From contig JADGCM010000049.1 in assembly GCA_015228995.1 (NCBI GenBank), positions 1-11,157 on the forward strand: 11,157 nt of DNA, read 5' to 3'. This stretch comes from Magnetococcales bacterium (GTDB taxonomy: Bacteria; Pseudomonadota; Magnetococcia; Magnetococcales; JADGCH01). The position numbers were made by a program, and so were the translations under genes. Each line of letters begins with the position of its first letter. Positions within the stretch are counted from its first letter, which is position 1. This document shows, piece after piece, positions 1-6,471 of the stretch. The notes under the pieces are model-generated. The model was not told the DNA's origin, made no database searches, and saw only the letters and a program-made list of their open reading frames with translations.

Positions 1-39
1 TTACCCTCTCCCCTTGTGGGAGAGGGCGGGGTGAGGGGT
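1..39. repeat. Dispersed hairpin repeat (REP-like), copy 1
   Basis: A perfect 9-bp stem, CCCTCTCCC at 4-12 with GGGAGAGGG at 18-26, closes a 5-nt loop and is followed by CGGGGTGAGGGG. Read on the opposite strand it has the same layout as the copies at 2791-2890: a CCTCACCCC block, then a CCCTCTCC/GGAGAGGG palindrome. It sits directly upstream of, and partly inside, the longest possible reading frame of the minor prepilin gene. Its left boundary may lie outside the window. Confidence 0.7.
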
Positions 40-546
40 GTGAAGGGCTTCACCCTGATCGAGATGATCATCACCATGATTGTGCTGGTTATTTTGTTTG
101 GTCTGGGGGGACAGATTTTGGCGACCGGCTTCCGTTCCTACTTCACTACCAGCGATTTAGCGCCTCTGCCAGCCCAGGGGGAGATGGCGATGGAACGGAT
201 GTGGCGCGAGTTGCGTGACGCCAGCTGGCTGTCGATCTGTCCAGCCGGGTGCGTTGGTAGTAGCCAAGCCAGTATTACCCTGACCAATGCGACTACTGGG
301 TTGGTCTATCGCTTCAGTGAGGTGACCACACCATCGGTGGGCACTTCGATCTACATGAACGATGCGCCGCTGATGGACAATCTCGATCCGGGTAGTTTAT
401 TGTTTACCATTGATCCCAGCCGTCACCTAGTGACCATTAATTTTCGCATTCGGAAAGCGTTGACGGTCACCGCAACAGCCAACACCGGCAGCGGCTCGGC
501 GGTTGTACCATTCCGTACGGCGGTATTAGTTGAGCCCCTATGGTAA
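40..546 (+). CDS. MshO/PulJ-like type IV pilus minor prepilin
   Basis: Minor pseudopilin, expected to be cleaved and N-methylated by prepilin peptidase and inserted in the inner membrane before joining a type IV (MSHA-type) pilus or pseudopilus. The start at GTG 40 gives MKGFTLIEMI: Gly3-Phe4 is the class III cleavage site, and Glu lies at position 5 of the mature protein as the family requires. A hydrophobic helix of about 20 residues follows, then the polar helix EMAMERMWRELRDAS, like the AxxRxxRELRDA segment of MshO/PulJ proteins. The remainder is a beta-rich globular part with one Cys pair (CPAGC). The product is 168 residues; the frame is also open from GTG 31 and GTG 16, but the latter lies in the loop of the upstream hairpin repeat. 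GAGGGG at 33-38 may act as a ribosome site. The gene ends in TAA 82 bp before the next pilus gene and probably shares its operon. The family is clear; the exact MshO assignment is moderate. Confidence 0.8.
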   Translation: MKGFTLIEMIITMIVLVILFGLGGQILATGFRSYFTTSDLAPLPAQGEMAMERMWRELRDASWLSICPAGCVGSSQASITLTNATTGLVYRFSEVTTPSVGTSIYMNDAPLMDNLDPGSLLFTIDPSRHLVTINFRIRKALTVTATANTGSGSAVVPFRTAVLVEPLW

Positions 547-617
547 GTTATGATTGCATAATTGAGAAAAATTTGCTACTGATAGCACAGGCACTTATTC
601 ATAAACGTGGTTTTGGT

Positions 618-623
618 GGAGAA
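618..623 (+). promoter_or_regulatory. Ribosome binding site of the MshP/MshQ-like gene
   Basis: GGAGAA lies five bases before ATG 629, supporting that start. The 82-bp gap before it (547-628) is relatively A+T-rich but shows no promoter or terminator I would defend. Confidence 0.6.
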
Positions 624-628
624 TCGTC

Positions 629-2728
629 ATGAACAGGCCATTAATCCAACAACAAAGCGGGTCACTCACCATGGTGGCTATTATTGTTATGGCTGTTATT
701 GCTGTCGCGGGGGTGGCTGTCACCAAGGGATACATCAGCGGCGTCAGCAGCAAGGCCCAGCATGATGAAGGGACCGTCTCTTACAATGCCGCCCAGTCAG
801 GGGCACAATCGATCCTCAGCCAGCTCAAAGCCAAGAACTGTGACCCGACCCAGCTGGGCGGTACCCAAACCGGGAACGATGTCTCCGTGACGCAAATTCT
901 GAATGGGCAGCGGTTCACGACGACCTTTACCTGCGTCACCGCAGTAGACAACAAATGTGTTTCCTATACGGCGTCGTCACAAGCGGAAAATGGCCGTCGT
1001 ACCACCCAACTGAGCATTGACTGTACCCGATATCCAGTCGATGGGCCGGTTATGAGTAAGCCAGGCGGGCTCTCCATCGGCAATGGTGGCAAGGTCAACG
1101 GCAAGCCTATCGATCCCAACTGTATCAGACCGACGACCACCTCTTGGTCCCAGCAGGGGCTCCAGTGGTTGATGGCGGTCTTGGATATCGTCAGCGGTGA
1201 GGCAGCAGCGGCTACCCATGCTGCGGTGACGCTCTGCCACAAGCCTGGTACAGCGGCACAGTTGGAGATGAATCTCACTGACAGTAACGACGTCTCGGCC
1301 CATTTAGGTCATGGCGATACCATGGGGGCTTGTCTGGAATCAGCTGCAGAGGGTAGTGGTAATGACAGTGACAGTGCGGCCGGTGGTACCGGTGGCGGCG
1401 ATACCGGTGGTGGTAGTACCGGTGGCGGTGCCACGGGTGGTGGCGGTACCACGGGTGGTGGTCATACAGCGGTAGCGGTGTGCCACAAACCGGGCGAGCC
1501 GGCGCAACAACAATTGACCATTGACGATGATGCGGTCGGTGAGGAGAGTGTGGCGGCCCACCTCGGTCATGGCGACCGAATGGGGTACTGTAGCGGTGAC
1601 GATAATGGCGGCGGCGGGGTTGGCGATAACTGCACCACCAGTAGCAACGCCATTGCCAATTGTAATTTTGTTACCGGCGACAGTAAATTGCAAGTCAACG
1701 ATACCACGTTGGCGTTATTGGATGCCTTCCGGGTCAGCAGTGGCAACGACGGCGACGATTCGGTTACTGCTGGCGCCACCAAGACCTTTACCAGCAAGAT
1801 CGGCTACGACACCTTTACCCTCGACGATAACAGCACTCTGGTTTTGAACGATGGTGTCGTCGGCCAGCAGGCTAATTTCCGTATCAACCTGATTGAGCAG
1901 GGGGCCTGTATCACCGATGGATCGGGTGGATCGGGTGGTGGTGGCCATGTCTCCAGTGGTTACTCGGGTGGCAAGGGCTGGTTTGGCGGTAAGGGTTGGT
2001 CGGGCAACAAAGGGAGCGGTGGTCAGGCTTGGTCAGGTGGCAAGGGGCGCTCAGGGGGACGTGGTGGTCCGGATGGTTGGTCATCGAATAGCGGCTGTTC
2101 GGGTGGTAAGGGTGGTACTGCAGGCGCTAATTGGTGGTCGAGCAGCAGCACTCTGGCTTTGCAAAAGAGGGGCTTTTTGTGGCGTCATGACGGTTGGGGG
2201 TGTCGTCTTCAGCAGGGCAATGTCCAAGTTTGGCGTCACTGTGGTCGCGGGACGGACGACAGATGCACCTCAAACGGCTCAGTAACCATTAGGCTGGCCC
2301 CTGGCGACTATTATGTCGGCAAGATCTCACTTGGGGCCAATACTAGGATTATTGTCAATCCGCCTGGTGTGGTGAGACTGCATGTCAACACCTTGGAGTT
2401 GGGTACTGGCAGTCAGATCAACGTGAGTGGTGATGTCGGCAGTCTCTATCTAATGGTCCACGACAGTATGAAAGTCTGTGATAACAGCCAGATCAAGGCG
2501 ATTGTGTTGGCCCCTGGGCAGTTCACCAGGGTTGAAATTGGTGACAATGCCACCCTGACCGGAGCGATCCTAGGCGGCAATAGCGTTACTATCGGCCAGA
2601 ACATAGACATTACCTACAACACTGCCGTTCGCGATGCCATCAAGGCCCTGGGTGGTGAAGACGATCAGGGTATCCGGATCATCAGCGCTTCTGGCTGGAA
2701 AGAGAGCAGTCAGAACCAGAAGCAATAA
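629..2728 (+). CDS. MshP/MshQ-like composite pilus-associated surface protein
   Basis: A 699-residue protein that looks like two MSHA-operon proteins in one chain. Residues 1-135 resemble MshP/PilX: an uncleaved hydrophobic N-terminal helix (about 12-33), the alanine/glycine-rich helix YNAAQSGAQSILSQL, and cysteines typical of the MshP tail. Residues 200-235 and 282-321 are two copies of a CHKPG...AHLGHGD.MG.C module, separated by a TGGGx tandem linker (252-278). Residues 335-420 and 550-665 resemble the N-terminal part of MshQ, a repetitive beta-solenoid-like sequence with phrases such as FTLDDNSTLVLNDG, LAPGDYYVGKISL and VVRLHVNTLEL. Between them, residues about 430-550 form a Gly/Lys/Trp/Cys-rich insert that seems to split the solenoid. 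The likely role is a pilus-linked, exported surface protein or adhesin; this is inferred. It follows the minor prepilin in the same direction and has a good ribosome site. The stop codon is clear and convergent with asnB. The family resemblance is from memory of MshP and MshQ, not from a search. Confidence 0.75.
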   Translation: MNRPLIQQQSGSLTMVAIIVMAVIAVAGVAVTKGYISGVSSKAQHDEGTVSYNAAQSGAQSILSQLKAKNCDPTQLGGTQTGNDVSVTQILNGQRFTTTFTCVTAVDNKCVSYTASSQAENGRRTTQLSIDCTRYPVDGPVMSKPGGLSIGNGGKVNGKPIDPNCIRPTTTSWSQQGLQWLMAVLDIVSGEAAAATHAAVTLCHKPGTAAQLEMNLTDSNDVSAHLGHGDTMGACLESAAEGSGNDSDSAAGGTGGGDTGGGSTGGGATGGGGTTGGGHTAVAVCHKPGEPAQQQLTIDDDAVGEESVAAHLGHGDRMGYCSGDDNGGGGVGDNCTTSSNAIANCNFVTGDSKLQVNDTTLALLDAFRVSSGNDGDDSVTAGATKTFTSKIGYDTFTLDDNSTLVLNDGVVGQQANFRINLIEQGACITDGSGGSGGGGHVSSGYSGGKGWFGGKGWSGNKGSGGQAWSGGKGRSGGRGGPDGWSSNSGCSGGKGGTAGANWWSSSSTLALQKRGFLWRHDGWGCRLQQGNVQVWRHCGRGTDDRCTSNGSVTIRLAPGDYYVGKISLGANTRIIVNPPGVVRLHVNTLELGTGSQINVSGDVGSLYLMVHDSMKVCDNSQIKAIVLAPGQFTRVEIGDNATLTGAILGGNSVTIGQNIDITYNTAVRDAIKALGGEDDQGIRIISASGWKESSQNQKQ
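1226..1333 (+). other. CHKPG-HLGHGD module 1 (protein domain)
   Basis: Residues 200-235 read V-T-L-C-H-K-P-G, a variable stretch, then AHLGHGD, M-G and a final Cys. Cys203, His204, His225, His228, Asp230 and Cys235 recur in the second copy. This motif occurs in exported proteins of many bacteria, as far as I recall; I know of no assigned function. The pairing of Cys and His suggests metal binding or a disulfide between the end cysteines. Confidence 0.7.
1388..1465 (+). repeat. 15-bp tandem repeat encoding TGGGx linker
   Basis: Five imperfect units of about 15 bp beginning ACCGGTGG or ACGGGTGG encode TGGGD, TGGGS, TGGGA, TGGGGT and TGGGH. The fourth unit carries one extra codon. The stretch links the two Cys/His modules and is likely flexible. 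Such repeats can change copy number in frame. Confidence 0.8.
1472..1591 (+). other. CHKPG-HLGHGD module 2 (protein domain)
   Basis: Residues 282-321 repeat module 1 with Cys285, His286, His311, His314, Asp316 and Cys321 in matching places. The middle is four residues longer and acidic (IDDDAVGEES). The DNA of the two copies differs at many positions, so the duplication is not recent. Confidence 0.7.
1921..2140 (+). repeat. Gly/Lys/Trp-rich degenerate repeat inside the MshQ-like region
   Basis: Residues 432-503 hold irregular SGGKGW-like units: Y-S-G-G-K-G-W, F-G-G-K-G-W, S-G-N-K-G, A-W-S-G-G-K-G-R, S-G-G-R-G-G and later S-G-G-K-G-G. The DNA is full of GGTGG and AAGGG(C/T)TGG strings. The segment is basic and tryptophan-rich, unlike the acidic modules before it. 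It may be a flexible, surface-exposed insert. Confidence 0.7.
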
Positions 2729-2790
2729 CGGCTGCTCTGGAGCCTACTCTATGCACACATCGTGTATGAGTGCGAGGCTAAGTCATGAAA

Positions 2791-2890
2791 CCTCACCCCC
2801 AACCCCTCTCCATAAATGGAGAGGGGAGTAAAAACAGTATCATGTCTCCCCCTCGCCATTCATGGAGAGGGGGACTAAGGGGGTGGGGTT
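2791..2890. repeat. Paired hairpin repeats, copies 2 and 3
   Basis: Copy 2 has the perfect 10-bp stem CCCCTCTCCA (2803-2812) with TGGAGAGGGG (2817-2826) around loop TAAA. Copy 3 pairs CCCCCTC (2848-2854) with GAGGGGG (2867-2873) and CCA with TGG inside, with one mismatch. The outer flanks, CCTCACCCCC at 2791-2800 and GGGGGTGGGG at 2879-2888, are also roughly inverted, so the two copies face each other. They fill most of the 146-bp gap between convergent genes and run into the last codons of asnB. No T-run directly follows either stem, so intrinsic termination is not shown, though the hairpins could protect or end both transcripts. Confidence 0.75.
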
Positions 2891-4833
2891 TGCGTGGAGA
2901 TGCCCTCGCGCGGCCCATCTAGCCAGTGATAACGCCAAGATTGAAACATCAATACTGCCCATAAGGCGTATTGCCAATTGCGTCGACCCGATAAATGCTC
3001 ACGCCAGCGCTGACGGATAGGGGCCGGGTTGAGGAGTTCACCATCGCGCAAAGCCGATTCCGCCAGTAAGGTCTCGGCCCAATCGCGCAACGGCCCGCGT
3101 AGCCAGTCGCCGATGGGGACCCCGAATCCCATTTTGGGACGGTCGATCAGTGGTGTGGGGACATAGCGGTATAAAATCTGCCGTAGCAGCCATTTGCCCT
3201 GCCCTTGATTCATTTTCATAGACAATGGCAAGCGCCAAGCGAACTCAACCAAGCGGTGATCCAGCAGTGGCACCCGTGCTTCCAAGCCGACTGCCATGCT
3301 GGCACGATCCACCTTCACCAGGATATCGCTTGGTAAATAGCCGAGGGTGTCGAGCATTTGCATCTGTTCAATTCCTGCCAGCAAACCTTCCTGTAACATG
3401 GAAGCAGTGGCTGAGCCACTGTTGGGCACCAACTCAATCCCCAATGGCCAAAAAGAGAGCAGCTGCGGATAGACCTGTTTGACATCTGATAAGGTGAGTA
3501 TCTGGGCCAACTTGTGCAGCTTATCTCCCAGTAAGGTGGGCCGGCGGCGTGGCGGCAGCACCTGGGCTAAGATGTCCCACAGTGCCGGTGAGACGGCACG
3601 TAACACGGCGGCACCGCTCTGCCGCCACCAACCCGGGCTATGAGCGAACAGCCGCTCCAGTTGCTGGGCCATTAAGTAACGGGTATAACCAGCAAACAAC
3701 TCATCGCCGCCATCGCCTGATAAAGCCACGGTGACATGTTGACGCGTCAGACGACATAGCAAATAAGTGGGGATTTGCGACACGTCGGCAAAAGGCTCGT
3801 CGTAAATCTCTGCTAATTGGGGCACCAGATCAATCGCTTGTTGGGCATCGACGTATAACTCGGTATGATCGGTGCCAAGATGGGCGGCAACAGCCCGCGC
3901 ATGTTGCGCCTCGTTGTAACCCTCTTCGCGAAAGCCAATCGAAAAGCTACGGACCGGTCGGCTGCTATGGGACTGCATCAGGGCCGTTACCAACGAGCTG
4001 TCCACCCCGCCTGATAAAAAGGCACCCAAGGGCACATCGGCTACCATGCGCCGCTGCACCACATCGTGCAACAGCGACTCCAATTCGGTTTGAGCCTCCG
4101 CAACCGTTGCGGTGATACGTGGACTGGAGGTAACGGTAGAAGGGAGATCCCAGTAACGCAGTTGCCAGTGCTTGCCGGTAGCCGGAATGACAGCGATATG
4201 GCCAGGCTGTAATTTGGATAAATCTTGGTAGATCGAGAGCGGATCGGCGACATAACCCTGGCTGAGTAAGGCCGCTAAGGCCCGACGATCGATGCGTGGC
4301 TGCCAATCTGGGTGGGCCAATAAACTGCGTGGTTGTGAGCCAAAGAGAATGGAATTACCCTGACGACCCCAATAGAGCGGTTTAATCCCCAACCGATCAC
4401 GCACCAACACCAGACGCTTTTCCCGCCGGTCCCACAAGGCAAAGGCAAACATGCCCAGACAGCGCTTGACGGTCGATTCAACGCCCCACAGGGCACAAGC
4501 CTCCAGTAACACTTCGGTATCGCATTGGCTCCGACAGACGCAGCCTTGACGCAGCAGCTCGGCGCGTATTTCCTGGAAGTTAAAGATCTCGCCATTATAA
4601 ACCAGCACGAAACGGCCATTGCGAGATACCATGGGCTGGTGCCCGGCCGGGGATAGATCAAGAATAGCCAGTCGACGGTGACCAAGGACGATACCCGCCG
4701 CCGCATCACTCCATAAGCCATGATCGTCTGGTCCACGACGAGATAAAGCCGTGGTCATACGGCCACCCAAGGTGGTTAGACGCTCCGGCGACGTCGATGC
4801 CGATAAATCCCACCACCCTGTTATTCCGCACAT
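2875..4833 (-). CDS. asnB: Asparagine synthase (glutamine-hydrolysing), AsnB type
   Basis: Transfers ammonia from glutamine to a beta-aspartyl-AMP intermediate to make asparagine; homologues in surface-polysaccharide loci amidate sugars instead. The protein is 652 residues, typical for the larger AsnB group. Residues 1-200 form the Ntn glutaminase domain: Met1-Cys2 (nucleophile after Met removal), RRGPDD (32-37), GHRRLAILDLS (51-61), YNGEIFN (79-85) and RDRLGIKPLYW (145-155). Residues from about 245 form the ATP-pyrophosphatase synthetase domain with SGGVDSS (274-280) and SGDGGDELFAGY (372-383). The start at 4833 is fixed by Cys2 and by GAGGAA eight bases upstream; an in-frame ATG at 4998 would add 55 residues and bury the nucleophile. 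The last codons (TPPP) fall inside the dispersed repeat. It stands alone here, 220 bp after pntB, with no polysaccharide genes visible, so asparagine supply is the simplest role. Confidence 0.93.
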   Translation of the reverse strand: MCGITGWWDLSASTSPERLTTLGGRMTTALSRRGPDDHGLWSDAAAGIVLGHRRLAILDLSPAGHQPMVSRNGRFVLVYNGEIFNFQEIRAELLRQGCVCRSQCDTEVLLEACALWGVESTVKRCLGMFAFALWDRREKRLVLVRDRLGIKPLYWGRQGNSILFGSQPRSLLAHPDWQPRIDRRALAALLSQGYVADPLSIYQDLSKLQPGHIAVIPATGKHWQLRYWDLPSTVTSSPRITATVAEAQTELESLLHDVVQRRMVADVPLGAFLSGGVDSSLVTALMQSHSSRPVRSFSIGFREEGYNEAQHARAVAAHLGTDHTELYVDAQQAIDLVPQLAEIYDEPFADVSQIPTYLLCRLTRQHVTVALSGDGGDELFAGYTRYLMAQQLERLFAHSPGWWRQSGAAVLRAVSPALWDILAQVLPPRRRPTLLGDKLHKLAQILTLSDVKQVYPQLLSFWPLGIELVPNSGSATASMLQEGLLAGIEQMQMLDTLGYLPSDILVKVDRASMAVGLEARVPLLDHRLVEFAWRLPLSMKMNQGQGKWLLRQILYRYVPTPLIDRPKMGFGVPIGDWLRGPLRDWAETLLAESALRDGELLNPAPIRQRWREHLSGRRNWQYALWAVLMFQSWRYHWLDGPREGISTQTPPP

Positions 4834-4841
4834 AAGTCCTA

Positions 4842-4847
4842 TTCCTC
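4842..4847 (-). promoter_or_regulatory. Ribosome binding site deciding the asnB start
   Basis: GAGGAA on the minus strand lies eight bases before ATG 4833. Together with the required Met-Cys N-terminus it rules out the longer start at 4998. The region 4834-5053 between asnB and pntB shows no gene, clear promoter or T-tailed hairpin. Confidence 0.7.
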
Positions 4848-5053
4848 GTTGCCGCGTCCTGTCTGGCCTCTTTGCTTTTGTGGCCCATAACCCAGCCACG
4901 GTTGCACGATTACCCGTACCTGAAACTGAATGGCAATGGCCGTCGTTGATATCGGATACTAACGCGGCCAAAGTCGCCAAACAGCCGGGCAGCACCATCG
5001 CCGCATTGTGGGTGATGATGACTGCCGAAGATAGGAAGCTGCAAATTCGGGCC

Positions 5054-6460
5054 TTACCCTGCCGAACGCAACTGCTCTAACACCGCATCCATGCTCTTTT
5101 TGGCATCACCGAACAGCATGCGGCTGTTGCTCTTGTAAAACAGCGGGTTATCCACTCCGGAATAACCGGTAGCCATGCTGCGTTTGAGCACAACGCAAGT
5201 TCTGGCCTTCCACACCTCCAAGACCGGCATGCCATAAATCGGACTGCTGGCATCGTCTTGAGCACCTGGGTTGACGATATCGTTGGCACCAATGATCAGC
5301 GAGACATCGGTCTTGGGAAAATCGTGGTTTAGTTCGTCCATCTCCAAGACGATGTCGTAGGGCACCCTGGCCTCGGCTAGTAGCACATTCATGTGACCGG
5401 GTAGACGCCCAGCCACTGGATGAATGCCAAAACGGACGTTGACCCCTTTGTCACGCAGAATCTTGGTGATCTCATAAACCGGGTATTGTGCCTGGGCCAC
5501 CGCCATACCATAACCCGGTACGATGATGACTTCACTGGCACCGCTGAGCATATCTGCTACCTCTTCGGCCGAGGCGGCGATGACATCCTTGGGGCCGCCA
5601 TCAGCAGCGGCGACCACGGTTCCCCCCTCAACGCCAAAACCACCCAAAATAACGCTGATAAACGAGCGGTTCATGGCATGGCACATGATGTAACTCAGGA
5701 TCGCACCGCTGCTACCCACCAAGGCACCGACGACAATCAAGACGTCGTTGGAGAGCATAAAGCCTGTCGCGGCAGCGGCCCAACCGGAATAGCTGTTGAG
5801 CATCGATACCACTACCGGCATGTCAGCGCCGCCGATGCCCATCACCAAATGCCAACCGATGAAGAATGAAATGGCCGTCATAAATAACAATGGGACCATG
5901 CCATCGCTCAGATCGGTGGCGGCTAAAAATGGTTTGGCCAGCCACAACGTCAACAAGACAAGGGCAAAATTGATTTGATGACGGGCGGGCAGCATTAAGG
6001 GCTTGCTGTTGATGATGCCGCGTAATTTACCAAAGGCCACCACCGAACCGGTAAAGGTGACCCCACCGATAAAAATACCGACATAGATCTCAATCTCGTG
6101 GATGGTGCGTTCGGTACCAACGAACGCGGCGCGTGGATCAAGATAATTGGCTACCCCCACCAACACTGCGGCCATACCCACAAAACTGTGTAAAATGGCC
6201 ACCAACTCCGGCATCTCGGTCATTTCGACCCGGGAAGCAACATAGCTACCAATAGCCGCACCGACCACCATGGCCCCGATCAACGCTACCAAATTGGTGA
6301 CTTGACCACTGAGAGTGGTGGCGACGATGGCAATGACAATTCCAGCAACGCCATACAGATTACCGCGTCGAGCGCTCTCCTGGGCACTTAGGCCACCCAA
6401 ACTGAGGATAAATAACACGCTGGCGGCGATATAAGAAACAGTCAATAAACCCTGTGACAT
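5054..6460 (-). CDS. pntB: NAD(P) transhydrogenase subunit beta
   Basis: Membrane and NADP(H)-binding subunit of the proton-translocating transhydrogenase, which uses the proton gradient to drive NADH + NADP+ to NAD+ + NADPH. It has 468 residues against 462 in E. coli. Residues about 1-265 are the multi-span membrane domain dII, with HSFVGMAAVLVG (His91), GGADMPVV (Asp213) and LNSYSGW (Asn222); these three polar residues carry the same numbers as in the E. coli protein and are implicated in proton transfer. Residues about 290-468 are domain dIII, which binds NADP(H): the fingerprint GYGMAVAQAQ (316-325), HPVAGRLPGHMNVLLAEA and GANDIVNPGAQ. The start at 6460 is preceded by GGGGGAAA, which overlaps the pntA stop codon. 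Only 11 bp separate the two genes, so they form one operon and are likely translationally coupled. Confidence 0.96.
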   Translation of the reverse strand: MSQGLLTVSYIAASVLFILSLGGLSAQESARRGNLYGVAGIVIAIVATTLSGQVTNLVALIGAMVVGAAIGSYVASRVEMTEMPELVAILHSFVGMAAVLVGVANYLDPRAAFVGTERTIHEIEIYVGIFIGGVTFTGSVVAFGKLRGIINSKPLMLPARHQINFALVLLTLWLAKPFLAATDLSDGMVPLLFMTAISFFIGWHLVMGIGGADMPVVVSMLNSYSGWAAAATGFMLSNDVLIVVGALVGSSGAILSYIMCHAMNRSFISVILGGFGVEGGTVVAAADGGPKDVIAASAEEVADMLSGASEVIIVPGYGMAVAQAQYPVYEITKILRDKGVNVRFGIHPVAGRLPGHMNVLLAEARVPYDIVLEMDELNHDFPKTDVSLIIGANDIVNPGAQDDASSPIYGMPVLEVWKARTCVVLKRSMATGYSGVDNPLFYKSNSRMLFGDAKKSMDAVLEQLRSAG

Positions 6461-6471
6461 CGGCTTTCCCC

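Noticed and set aside
16..39. GTG 16 as the start of the minor prepilin
   Set aside because: It lies in the loop of the hairpin repeat; GTG 40 gives the classic MKGFTLIE prepilin start.
1961..2140. CRISPR array or satellite
   Set aside because: The units are irregular, in frame and coding; there are no spacers of constant length.
2791..2890. Rho-independent terminator between convergent genes
   Set aside because: The stems are strong but no T-run follows directly on either strand; the nearest run on the minus strand lies about 13 bases away.
4834..4998. 55-residue N-terminal extension of asparagine synthase
   Set aside because: It would bury the catalytic Cys2, which must follow the initiator Met, and GAGGAA marks the start at 4833.
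5420..5869. 149-codon + strand open frame
   Set aside because: Antisense shadow of pntB.
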